Source: Francisella orientalis FNO12
GTDB taxonomy: Bacteria > Pseudomonadota > Gammaproteobacteria > Francisellales > Francisellaceae
Assembly (NCBI RefSeq): GCF_001042525.2
Contig: NZ_CP011921.2
Coordinates: 868,001-932,000, forward strand
Direction of reading: 5' to 3'
DNA length: 64,000 nt
Every line of letters begins with the position of its first letter. The first letter of the stretch is position 1. A program made the position numbers and the translations under genes. This document shows, piece after piece, positions 51,796 through 60,893 of this stretch. The notes under the pieces are model-generated. The model ran no database searches. It had not been told where the DNA came from and was given only the letters and a program-made list of their open reading frames with translations.

Positions 51796-52326
51796 CAAGA
51801 TTTTGCTGCTTTAAATAATTTCTTAATCGAAATATTTTAAATACATTTTCTGGCATATTTGTTTTAAAGGTTGCACTACCAACAAAAACTACAATATTAT
51901 AAATTAGGGTTTCATCTTCTAGCTCTAGCATAGTACTAATAGTTTTAACATGCTTATAGTTTTGATGGATTGGATTTTTAAACTTTGATTTATGTTTGTA
52001 TATTTGTTATGTCCAGTTATTACTTTTAGAATCTCCAAATATCCATCCTTTCATATTTTTAGTTTCAATTACAAATATCCCTGATGGAAAAAGCAGTATA
52101 TGATCTACTTGGTAGTATCTTTATCTGTAGGTAATAACAAATTATTTAACAATATACCTTTTTTATCTTTGACAATATTTTTTACTAACATTGCTAAGAT
52201 TTTTTCACCAATCCATCCTTTAAAAAAAGGAGTTTTTATAAATAAAATAAATAGAGCAATAACCCACAAATACCAATATTCTAGAAGAGCTAAAAGTATT
52301 GGTAATAAAATTGCTGACATATTCAT
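51761..52326 (-). pseudogene. NERD-domain membrane protein remnant
   Basis: From 52326 a hydrophobic N terminus (ILLPILLALLEYWYLWVIAL) leads into a NERD (nuclease-related) domain. The frame shifts near 52110, then reads YYQVDHILLFPSGIFVIETK and NMKGWIFGDSKSNNWT, a TAA near 52012, and further family-like sequence to 51761. The conserved E-x-K of the nuclease-like core is visible. At least one frameshift and one nonsense codon inactivate it. It overlaps the start of the kinase remnant. Confidence 0.75.
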
Positions 52327-52329
52327 ATT

Positions 52330-53118
52330 TTAAACCTCAAAATCATAACTAATAGTTAGTGGCGCATGGTCAGAAAACCAGTTTTCTTTGTAGACATAAT
52401 CAGACTCTGGCACAACCTTATCTTTTAGAGCTGGTGTTGAAATATGATAATCAATCCTCCAGCCGACATTGTTTGCACGCGCTTGTCCACGATTTGACCA
52501 CCAAGTGTATTGTAACGGTTCATGATTGATTACTCGGAAAGTATCAACCCAACCTAGATCATCAAAAATATGATCTAACCAAGCTTGTTCCTCTGGTAGT
52601 ACTCCAGATGTCTTACCATAATTAGATTTCCAGTTTTTGATATCTATTTCTTTATGCACAATATTAAAATCACCACAAACTATAAAATCTCTACCAGATT
52701 CCGCTTGTTCTTTTAATATTTCTTTATACTTTTCAAGAAACTGCATTTTATACTCTTGGCGAACATCTCCACTAGAGCCACTTGGTAGGTACAAACTAGC
52801 AATACTAAATTTTTCATAATCAAATTGGATATACCTACCTTCATCATCAGCCCAATCTAAGCCAAGCTCTTTGATAACTTTTATTGGTTTTTTCTTAGCA
52901 TAAATAGCTGTACCACTGTAGCCTTTTTTTACAGCATCTTTAAAATCATAGTAATAACCATTTGGGAAATGCTGTTCATCTTTTTCTAATTGATGAAATT
53001 GTGCTTTTGTTTCTTGGATGCACAAAAAATCTACATCCTGCATTTTAAACCATTCCCAAAATCCTTTATGAGCCGCTGCGCGTATACCATTAGCATTGAA
53101 TGTCATTACTTTTATCAT
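52330..53118 (-). CDS. xthA: Exodeoxyribonuclease III
   Basis: 262 residues of the ExoIII/AP endonuclease family: MTFNANGIRAAAHKGF, CIQETKAQ, SGTAIYAKK, GDFNIVHKEIDI, and WRIDYHISTP with the final SDHAPLTI carrying the catalytic histidine. It incises DNA at abasic sites in base excision repair. Intact, four bases from the NERD remnant on the same strand. Confidence 0.95.
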   Translation of the reverse strand: MIKVMTFNANGIRAAAHKGFWEWFKMQDVDFLCIQETKAQFHQLEKDEQHFPNGYYYDFKDAVKKGYSGTAIYAKKKPIKVIKELGLDWADDEGRYIQFDYEKFSIASLYLPSGSSGDVRQEYKMQFLEKYKEILKEQAESGRDFIVCGDFNIVHKEIDIKNWKSNYGKTSGVLPEEQAWLDHIFDDLGWVDTFRVINHEPLQYTWWSNRGQARANNVGWRIDYHISTPALKDKVVPESDYVYKENWFSDHAPLTISYDFEV

Positions 53119-53253
53119 TAGATTATTACTAAGTTTTAAGATTTATTAAAACATTTTAGCATTTTAGAACTAGTGGTGTAATAGTAAATATTCTTATAGT
53201 TAGAAGTATTATGTTGCTATAATTATGTAATCATAAAAAATTGAATTAGCATT

Positions 53254-54353
53254 ATGTCTAACTATATTTCCAAACAAAAAATCAAAGTAAGTCAATCATC
53301 AACAGGTGAAGATATTCATATAGAGAAAATAGCTATCAAAGGTTCTGACTCATCAGCGTCAAGCGTATATATGCAAGCAAGTATGCACGCTTCAGAATTA
53401 CAGGGAAATGCTGTAATGATAGAACTTTTGGAGTATTTCAAAAAGTATCAACCAAAAGGTGATGTTTATCTAATCCCTCAATGTAACCCTATCGGTAAAG
53501 ATGTATTTATAGGAGCAGGGCATCAAGGTAGATTTGATTCTGCAACAGGAGATAATTTTAATAGATATTACTTCTATCCATCTATTGATTATTTTACATT
53601 TGTCAAAGAACATATCAACTCTACTACAGCAGAATATAAGCAAGCTTTTGAAAAGCTTTTACAGCAAGAGTTAGATAAAGAGCTATCTAATGAATGGGAG
53701 CTATCTAGAGCAAAAAGATTAAATCTTCTAGTCCAAAGAGAAGCTCAAAAGACAGATTGTGTCCTTGATTTACATACAGATACAGATGCGACTACATATT
53801 TATATACTGCAGATTTTGCTAGACAAACAGCAGAAAATTTGGCTATAAAGATATGCTAATTATTGATAATGATAAAGCTGGTGGGGCTCTTGATTAGGCT
53901 ATATTTTGTCCATGGTGGTACTTGTCTCAAGAGTTCAGAAAACAAGGTAGAGATGAAAAAGTACTAAAAGAAGGTTACACACTTGAATTAGGCTCTGAAG
54001 AGTATATAAATTTCACAAATGCTAAAATGCAGACTCAAGGTATCCTTAATTATCTGAAATATAAAGATATTATTGATTCACCTTTTAATACTAATTTATT
54101 AAATACTGGTATTAGATATCATGTCTATGGAGCTAACTATAAGCACTTAAAAGCAATAGAGGGTGGTTTGTATGAGTGGTTTATTAAGCCTGGCGATATT
54201 TTCAAAGCTGGAGATGTAATTGGTCAATATATTCAGACATCTACTATGCAAAAGAAAGACTTAGTTTTACCTTATGGCGGTGTTGTAATTAGTATTCATA
54301 ATACCGGTGTAGTCTGTCAAGGAGGCCAATTGATTAACTTGGCTATTATTTAA
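53254..54353 (+). pseudogene. Succinylglutamate desuccinylase/aspartoacylase family, broken
   Basis: The zinc site ASMHASELQG (HxxE) and VLDLHTDTD mark the AstE/AspA M14-like family. The frame breaks near 53855 (stop after NLAIKIC). Downstream a TAG (53896-53898) lies just before AIFCPWWY, and then 143 residues read cleanly to 54353, ending with a lipoyl-like beta domain (KPGDIFKAGDVIGQY). Two lesions split the catalytic and C-terminal halves. Confidence 0.88.
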
Positions 54354-54371
54354 TTATTACTGGCAAAACAT

Positions 54372-54949
54372 ATGAAAAAAATATTATTAATTAATGGTAA
54401 AAAAGAATTTAGCACTCAAAAGGTGCTTTAATCAATATTTAAATGATATTGTGGAGAGTCATCTTAAGAGCCTTGGTCATGATATTAAAGTTACTGTTAT
54501 TGATTATGGTTATGATATAGATGAGGAAATTCAAAAGTGGCTTTGGGCTGATACAGTAATTTATCAAATGCCAGGTTGGTGGATGGATCCACCTTGGATT
54601 GTTAAAAAATATATCGATGAAGTATTCACCACAGGTCATGGTGTTATGTATGCTAATGATGGTCGATCTAGATATGATGTTAGCAAGAAATATGGCTCTG
54701 GTGGTTTACTTCAGGGTAAAACATATATGACTATTGCTAACATGGAATGCTCCATTGGAGGCTTTTGTGGAGAAAGATCAGCTTTTTGAAGGTGTTGGGG
54801 TTGATGGAGTATATCCGCACTTTCATAAAGCACATGAATTCATAGGTATGAAAGGGTTACCAACATTTATTACTAATGATGTTATTAAAGATCCTAAAAT
54901 TGAAGAGTATACTGAGAATTATAAGAAGCATTTAAGTTTAGTTTTTTGA
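54372..54949 (+). pseudogene. MdaB-like NAD(P)H quinone oxidoreductase, frameshifted
   Basis: From ATG 54372, MKKILLINGKKEF starts a flavodoxin-fold quinone reductase. The frame shifts near 54410 into the next frame (LGHDIKVTVIDYGYDIDEEI, YQMPGWWMDPPWIVKKYID) and again near 54750 into LTWNAPLEAF and FHKAHEFIGMKGLPTF. WNAPLEAF and the PGWWMDPPWI loop are typical of MdaB. Two indels make it non-functional. Confidence 0.9.
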
Positions 54950-54970
54950 TAATCATTAATTTTAAAGATT

Positions 54971-55102
54971 CTACTCTGCAAGAATTATTACTGGTGCTGG
55001 GAATACCCCATTATTTGAAAAACTATTTATTTGATGTAATGGACTTCCAAAAACTACGTTTACTAAACTAAATATTACTACTGATAAAATTAATTTTTTC
55101 AT
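54971..55102 (-). CDS. Possible 43-residue secreted peptide
   Basis: A short frame on the minus strand reads MKKLILSVVIFSLVNVVFGS and continues PLHQINSFSNNGVFPAPVII to LAE and a TAG. The first ~20 residues are a textbook signal peptide, leaving a mature peptide of about 24 residues. AAGG lies nine bases before the ATG. It lies between the mdaB remnant and the Bor-like genes. It may be a real small exported peptide or the start of a truncated gene; no homologue is recognised. Confidence 0.45.
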   Translation of the reverse strand: MKKLILSVVIFSLVNVVFGSPLHQINSFSNNGVFPAPVIILAE

Positions 55103-55231
55103 TTTTTATAACCTTATTTAAAATTCTTATATATTTTCTGTGAAATATTATGACAAAAAAATATCATAGAGTTAAATATATTGATTTTATTAAGTGTATA
55201 ATATTTTCTTATAATGATAGTTGACTGCTAT

Positions 55232-55480
55232 TTACAAAGTAGTCCATGCTATGACTAAATCTGAAGTTGTTTGCTCAGCATCAACTTTAGAAATATTGTT
55301 ACTACCATTACATATTTTACTAGCATTTATATATGTCGATGGCCCTATGCCTAAGAAAAATGTATCTTTTTTATAGTAAGTAGGCTTTTGTAATACTTGT
55401 TTATGCTTTTCAAAATTTACAGTTTGTGTTGCACAACCTCCTAAAAGGAAGCAAATAAGTATGGCTACCGTTTTTTTCAT
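55232..55480 (-). CDS. Bor-like lipoprotein, short
   Basis: 82 residues from ATG 55480 (55501 is an in-frame alternative). The signal peptide and lipobox LLGGC give a lipid-anchored cysteine. FFLGIGPSTYINASKICNGS and DAEQTTSD match the lambda Bor/Iss family, but the usual C terminus (LGIxTP…YC) is missing, so it is about a dozen residues short. Bor/Iss proteins are outer-membrane lipoproteins linked to serum resistance in E. coli. It lies five bases after a broken paralogue. Confidence 0.65.
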   Translation of the reverse strand: MKKTVAILICFLLGGCATQTVNFEKHKQVLQKPTYYKKDTFFLGIGPSTYINASKICNGSNNISKVDAEQTTSDLVIAWTTL

Positions 55481-55484
55481 AAAT

Positions 55485-55805
55485 TTATGCGCAATAAACA
55501 TAAGTATGTCGTGGAGTTATAATACCTAAAGTTATCAAAGATATTAATCCATCCCAAATAAATGGTTTTGTAAAAGTAACTTTAGCAACTTTCTCTTGAT
55601 GCCCACCACATATATCAGCTGGGACTACTTCTGAAGTTTGCCCTAAACCTCCTAATATATAAATATTAGAAACTTTACCTATAATTGGTTACTTATCTGC
55701 GGGAATATTTTTAAAAGTAGCACTTTGATCAGCACAGCTACAAAGTATAAAAAGATTAAATCCTACCAAAAATATTTGAGTATATTTTAGGATGTGATAT
55801 TTCAT
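55485..55805 (-). pseudogene. Bor-like lipoprotein with one nonsense codon
   Basis: Reading from ATG 55805 gives a signal peptide with lipobox-like LCSC, then NIPADK followed by an in-frame TAA near 55695. The rest reads on cleanly: YILGGLGQTSEVVPADICGG and GLISLITLGIITPRHTYVYC to a TAA at 55485-55487. The GLxxxITLGIxTP…YC ending is the Bor hallmark. It forms a tandem pair with the shorter gene at 55232-55480. Confidence 0.75.
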
Positions 55806-55822
55806 TTATTTCAAAAAGGTAT

Positions 55823-56935
55823 TTATAATAATGAGAATTGAGACTCTTCTTTAGTTTCTGCTTTTTCTTGAGATTTACGTCTAGCTTTAACTGCATCTGC
55901 TAACATTTCAAGCATTTTGATTGTTTCATCAAAATTAACACACGTATCTGTTACACTTTGTCCGTAAGTTAGAGGCTTATTATTAATATCCTGATTTCCA
56001 GCTACAAGGTTACTTTCAATCATTATTCCAAATACATCATTACTAGTTTTAATTTGCTCACAAATATCTTCTAATACTGCGATTTGCTTAGTATAATCTT
56101 TATTGCTGTTACCATGACTACAATCAATCATAACTTTAGTATCAATTTCAGATTTTTTAAGCTTTTCGATACAGTCATCAACATGTTCTTTGCTAAAGTT
56201 AGGTCCTGAAACGCCACCACGAAGAATTATATGGCCATTTTGATTACCTTTAGTTGCAAATATTGCTGTAGACCCAGATTTTGTAGTACTTAAGAAATGA
56301 TTTGGATAAGTAGCTGACTTAATAGCATCTACGGCTACTTGAATATCTCCATTTGTAGCATTCTTGAAGCCAATGGAAGCAGAAAGACCTGAAGCAAGTT
56401 CTCTGTGAACTTGGCTCTCAACAGTTCTAGCACCAATAGCTCCCCAAGTAATAAGCTCTGCGAAATATTGTGGAGTGATTACATCCAAAAACTCTGTTCC
56501 ACAAGGTAATCCCATACTTGTAATATCAGATAATAGGGTACGAACCATGCGAAGACCTTTATTGATATTATAAGAATTATCAAGATTAGGATCATTTATA
56601 AGTCCTTTCCAGCCTATAGTTGTACGAGGTTTTTCAAAATATACTCGCATAATTATCAGGATTTCTTTTTGGAATTTTTTGACTTGGTCTTTTAGCTTTT
56701 TAGCATATTCGATAGCAGCTTCTGTATCATGAATTGAGCAAGGACCAACGATAACAGCGACTCTAATATCTTTACCATGAACAATTTCAGCTATTTCTTT
56801 TCGTGATTTTCTGACTGTTTCAAAAGAAGTCTCTAAAAAAGGTATATCTTGGATTAGAACTTCTGCTGGAATCAATACTTTTTCATTTTTTATATTTATA
56901 TTTGAAACTTTATCAAAGTTTTTATCACCTATCAT
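55823..56935 (-). CDS. aroG: 3-deoxy-7-phosphoheptulonate synthase (DAHP synthase)
   Basis: 370 residues of the AroF/G/H class: VGPCSIHDTEAAIEYAKKL, RVYFEKPRTTIGWKGLINDP, GARTVESQVHRELASGLS and DCSHGNSNKDY. It condenses PEP and erythrose-4-phosphate as the first step of the shikimate pathway, which supplies chorismate to the PabA/PabB enzymes above. A lysine- and glutamate-rich C-terminal tail extends past the usual end. The feedback amino acid cannot be judged. Confidence 0.93.
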   Translation of the reverse strand: MIGDKNFDKVSNINIKNEKVLIPAEVLIQDIPFLETSFETVRKSRKEIAEIVHGKDIRVAVIVGPCSIHDTEAAIEYAKKLKDQVKKFQKEILIIMRVYFEKPRTTIGWKGLINDPNLDNSYNINKGLRMVRTLLSDITSMGLPCGTEFLDVITPQYFAELITWGAIGARTVESQVHRELASGLSASIGFKNATNGDIQVAVDAIKSATYPNHFLSTTKSGSTAIFATKGNQNGHIILRGGVSGPNFSKEHVDDCIEKLKKSEIDTKVMIDCSHGNSNKDYTKQIAVLEDICEQIKTSNDVFGIMIESNLVAGNQDINNKPLTYGQSVTDTCVNFDETIKMLEMLADAVKARRKSQEKAETKEESQFSLL

Positions 56936-56961
56936 TTAGAGATTTCCTTATATTTTTATTC

Positions 56962-58338
56962 TTATTTTTTATTACCAAAAAGACCTGGCATATTACCCAT
57001 ACCTTGCATAGCTGATAAACGTTTCATCATGTTAGCCATGCCTCCTTTTTTACCAACTACACTTTTCATCATTTTTTTCATTTGCGTATGTTGCTGTAGG
57101 AGTTTGTTAAGATCTTGTATGGAAGTTCCTGATCCTTTTATAATTCTTTGTTTTCTACTATGTTTGATCAACTCTGGTTTCTTACGCTCATACGGAGTCA
57201 TTGAGTCTATCATAGCTTCAATTTTTTTAAACATATCATCACCAACATTGCCTGGTAGATTTGCAGGCATATTTGGTAGTTTAGACATGATAGAGTCAAC
57301 ACCACCCATATTTTTCATTTGTTGGATTTGGCTTTTAAAATCGTCTAAATCAAAACTTTTGCCACTTTTAAGCTTCTTAGTTAATTTTTCAGCAGACTTT
57401 TTTTCTGTTTTTTGTTCAATACTTTCGATTAAGCTTAGAACATCACCCATTCCTAGTATTTTAGAGGCTACTCTATCAGGATAAAATGGTTCTAATGCGT
57501 CTGTTTTTTCTCCAGTACCTAAGAATTTAATCGGTTTACCCGTAATTTCTCTAATCGAAAGAGCTGCACCACCTCTAGCGTCACCATCGGTTTTTGTAAG
57601 AATCACACCTGTCAATTCTAAAGCATCATTAAATGCTTTAGCAGTAACAGCAGCATCTTGACCTATCATACTATCTACAGTGAAGAATGTTTCTATTGGA
57701 TTTGCAATTTTATGGATTTGTTTGATTTCATCCATCATATTACTATCAATATGCAATCTACCTGCGGTATCGATAATCAAAACATCTATTAGTTTTGTTT
57801 TTGCCGTTTTAATAGCTTCTGTAACAATATAGTCAGGTTTTTGAGATGTGTCAGATTCAAAAAATTCTATGTTTAAACTATTTGCAAGAGTTCTTAATTG
57901 ATCAATAGCAGCAGGGCGATAGACATCGGCACTAACTACCATTACTTTTTTCTTATGTTGCTCTTTTAGATATTTAGCAAGCTTAGCTGTTGATGTTGTT
58001 TTACCAGCACCTTGTAAACCTGCCATAAGTATCACAGCAGGAGGTTGTGTTTTTAAGTTAATAGGTACAGCTTCTTCACCTAATGCTTTTTCTATTTCTT
58101 TTTTTATGAATGAAATAAATGTTTGATCTGGCGTAAGACTTTTCTTGACTTCTTCACCTATTGCTTTTTGCTTTATATTTTCTATAAACTTTTTGACAAC
58201 AGGTAACGCAACATCCGCCTCTAGTAGAGATACTCTAATGTCACGTAAAGCTGACTGTATATTTTCCTCTGTAAGAGAAGTTTGTCCCTTTATCTTCTTA
58301 AATGAAGATTGTAATTTATCTGATAAACTAGTAAACAT
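56962..58338 (-). CDS. ffh: Signal recognition particle protein Ffh
   Basis: 458 residues. N domain, then the G domain with GLQGAGKTTSTAKLAKYL, DVYRPAAIDQL, DTAGRLH and TKTDGDARGGAALS, and a methionine-rich M domain (about 300-450; HSRKQRIIKGSGT and GNMPGLF) that binds 4.5S RNA and signal peptides. It targets nascent membrane proteins to FtsY. Intact and essential. Confidence 0.96.
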   Translation of the reverse strand: MFTSLSDKLQSSFKKIKGQTSLTEENIQSALRDIRVSLLEADVALPVVKKFIENIKQKAIGEEVKKSLTPDQTFISFIKKEIEKALGEEAVPINLKTQPPAVILMAGLQGAGKTTSTAKLAKYLKEQHKKKVMVVSADVYRPAAIDQLRTLANSLNIEFFESDTSQKPDYIVTEAIKTAKTKLIDVLIIDTAGRLHIDSNMMDEIKQIHKIANPIETFFTVDSMIGQDAAVTAKAFNDALELTGVILTKTDGDARGGAALSIREITGKPIKFLGTGEKTDALEPFYPDRVASKILGMGDVLSLIESIEQKTEKKSAEKLTKKLKSGKSFDLDDFKSQIQQMKNMGGVDSIMSKLPNMPANLPGNVGDDMFKKIEAMIDSMTPYERKKPELIKHSRKQRIIKGSGTSIQDLNKLLQQHTQMKKMMKSVVGKKGGMANMMKRLSAMQGMGNMPGLFGNKK

Positions 58339-58417
58339 ATTTCAATAAGTTTTCAGCCCTTATGAGCCAATTATCACAATAGACAAAATATTAACATTTT
58401 TAGAATAAATATACTAT

Positions 58418-58684
58418 CTAACAGACTATACTAATGGCTATTATTAGGAATAATAGTAAACATATCAGCATGTAAGTGTAGTTTTTTGCCTTTATAAAAA
58501 AGATAAATTCTAAAAGGATTCTTAGCACTGGTGTTATTATTATTAAAAAGATTCCAATATTAACAATATTTTTTGCAATATTATCACTTCCAAAAATAGC
58601 ATCTATAGCACCTAAGCATATTATAAAAACAGCTAATGATAAGTTTAACTTTATAACATGATATATGACATTATCTTTGATCAT
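58418..58684 (-). CDS. DUF1634 small membrane protein
   Basis: 88 residues with three hydrophobic helices (about 11-30, 40-60, 68-87). Its start overlaps the end of the TauE gene as ATGA. DUF1634 proteins are regularly found beside TauE/SafE transporters, and GIFLIIITPVLRILLEFIFF resembles the family. Probably an auxiliary subunit of that exporter; the exact role is unknown. Confidence 0.75.
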   Translation of the reverse strand: MIKDNVIYHVIKLNLSLAVFIICLGAIDAIFGSDNIAKNIVNIGIFLIIITPVLRILLEFIFFIKAKNYTYMLICLLLFLIIAISIVC

Positions 58685-59523
58685 ATTAATCCTTTAATTA
58701 TCATTTGTAATGCTGAAATAAATAAAACTATAAAAAATGTAAGTCTCAAAATTCTTGTTGAAATATGTGGCATAATTTTAGAGCCTATAGTAGCACTTAA
58801 TAAAGTACCTAAAGCAACAGGAGCAGTTATCGAGCTATCTATATACCCTGCAAAATAATAAGTTGAAGTCGCTGCAAATGCCGTAATACCCATAATAAAA
58901 TTACTAGTAGATGCACTTACCTTAAAGGGTATCTTCATAACCTTATCCATCGCTATTACTTTAAAAATACCAGCACCAATGCCAAGTAAGCCTCCAATAA
59001 ATCCAGCACCAGACATAAATATAAAGCCAAGAACAGGGTGTTTGACACTATATTGCTGTTTTACTTTATCTACAGTAATTGAATCATTAAGTTGAAGTTT
59101 TTCAGCAATAACTGATACTTTGGTAGATTCTTGAATATTGTTATTTTGTTTCTTTTTAATAAAACTTAAAACTGCAACTACAAATAATATTCCACCAAAT
59201 ATTAGAAATAATGCTTGTGATTTTAGCAATAAAGCTAGTTTAGCTCCAAATATAGCTCCTATAGCAGTAGCTAATGCCAAGAATAATCCTAATTTTTCTT
59301 TAGTTAATCCGTGAGATTTTAATGAAACAAGAGATGTTGCTGTTGATGTACAGATTATTGCCACTAGAGATGCTCCAATAGCATAATGAAGAGGGGCATC
59401 TAATACAGTTGATAGTAAAGGAGTTATTACTAATGCTCCACCCAAACCTATAACAGCTCCAATGCTACCACCCAAAATGCCTACCACGAAGATTACTAAC
59501 TCAAAGAAAAAGTACTTTTCCAC
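58681..59523 (-). CDS. TauE/SafE family sulfite/organosulfur exporter
   Basis: 280 residues with about eight helices. Duplicated glycine-rich signatures GGSIGAVIGLGGALVITPLL and GGLLGIGAGIFKVIAMD are typical of TauE/SafE (DUF81). A cytoplasmic loop of charged residues lies near 120-155. It probably exports sulfite, sulfoacetate or similar anions. It forms a two-gene operon with the DUF1634 gene. Confidence 0.88.
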   Translation of the reverse strand: MEKYFFFELVIFVVGILGGSIGAVIGLGGALVITPLLSTVLDAPLHYAIGASLVAIICTSTATSLVSLKSHGLTKEKLGLFLALATAIGAIFGAKLALLLKSQALFLIFGGILFVVAVLSFIKKKQNNNIQESTKVSVIAEKLQLNDSITVDKVKQQYSVKHPVLGFIFMSGAGFIGGLLGIGAGIFKVIAMDKVMKIPFKVSASTSNFIMGITAFAATSTYYFAGYIDSSITAPVALGTLLSATIGSKIMPHISTRILRLTFFIVLFISALQMIIKGLI

Positions 59524-59677
59524 TACGAGAATACTTAAAAATTAGGATTTTGATAATGAATTATAACCTTTTAATAAGTATTTTTTCAAAAGATTTGAGT
59601 TTTTAATTAATTCCTTTTAAAATAGATGCTGTTTTATGTAATTATTAAAAACTAATTTAACCGGAGATGAGGCCAAT

Positions 59678-59896
59678 ATGGCAAAAGAAGATTGTATAGA
59701 AATGGAAGGAGTTGTTTTAGAAGCTCTTCCAAACACAATGTTTAGAGTGGAACTTGAGAATGGGCATGTTGTAACAGCTCATATTTCAGGTAAGATGAGA
59801 AAAAATTATATTCGTATACTAACTGGCGATAAGGTAGTAGTTGAAATAACTCCTTATGACTTAACTAAAGGTCGTATCAAATTCCGCAGCAAATAA
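59678..59896 (+). CDS. infA: Translation initiation factor IF-1
   Basis: 72 residues, the exact family length, forming one OB fold: [40 protein letters not shown], and the basic end KGRIKFRSK. It binds the 30S A site during initiation. It is preceded by CCGGAGATGAGG as a strong ribosome-binding site. A solitary, intact gene. Confidence 0.98.
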   Translation: MAKEDCIEMEGVVLEALPNTMFRVELENGHVVTAHISGKMRKNYIRILTGDKVVVEITPYDLTKGRIKFRSK

Positions 59897-59968
59897 ATTT
59901 CTTTATTTCATTTAGTTCCATTCATAAATATCTAAAACCTATATTTATTATCGGCTTTTTCTGAATAG

Positions 59969-60893
59969 TTATAGGATTATATTTTCTAACACGAGAAGAA
60001 TTGGAGTTATAATAGTCATCGTTAAGCCAATAATTATAGCTAATGGAACTATTTTATTACTATAATTATTTCTAAGGATTGGTAAGCAGAAATCCATAGC
60101 AGTATTTGCGGCATACCCGACCATCTCTACAGAAAAATATCGTTTGAGTAATGGTACCATTGCGATCACTAATATTTCTCGTAAAAAATCAACCATAAAT
60201 GTTACCACTCCATAATATTCACCAATGAAGTCAGTATTTAAGACTACTGATAAAGAATACTAGCCTAAGCCTGAGCTGATCATGATACTTCGCTTAACTG
60301 GTAATTAATCATATAGCTGATCAAAATAGCTGAAATTATCGATGTTGCAATAACTATAACAACCACAGACATAGCTAATTTATTTTTAAAGAGACTTATA
60401 AGTTATATATTTTCAAATCTTAATAAACCACCAATAATTAGCATAAGAAGTAATAACATCACAAATACAATGTCATTTATAAATGAAGTAATATTTATAT
60501 TAATAATTTCGCCTAATATATAGCCTATTATTAGATATATTAAGTACTTACTTGCTTTAAGAATTGTAATAAATAGACTTTCTTTAGCTTCACTTATATT
60601 ATTAGATTTAAAGTGAGCTTTTATATTAGGATCTTTTTTACAAAAAATAAAAATCCCCAATATATTAGTAACTGTAATAATTGTAATATATATCAAACTT
60701 ATACCTATAACTTCTAGAACTATAGTATTTGTATTAGTAAATATACTAAAGTTATACCCAGTAAAAAAATTATAGAAATTACAATAAAGTCTAACGATAA
60801 GTTTATAAGTTTTATAACTTTTAATGATTGTGAGAAATTAAAAATGTAATAACCAATAATTAGGAATATAAAGAGAATTGATGATTCAAGCAT
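59969..60893 (-). pseudogene. lysO: LysO (DUF340) lysine exporter, broken
   Basis: From ATG 60893 helices of a LysO/YbjE-type protein read to a TAG near 60720. The next frame continues to a stop near 60403, and the C-terminal half reads on to 59969 (LREILVIAMVPLLKR and ANTAMDFCLPILR). In the conserved SGxGWYSLS motif the tryptophan has become TAG (60261-60263). At least one frameshift and two to three stops are present. LysO exports lysine and its toxic analogues. Confidence 0.85.

Noticed and set aside
57029..57484. 151-codon plus-strand frame inside ffh
   Set aside because: It is the antisense shadow of the Ffh M and G domains; its hydrophobic look comes from reverse-reading lysine-rich codons.
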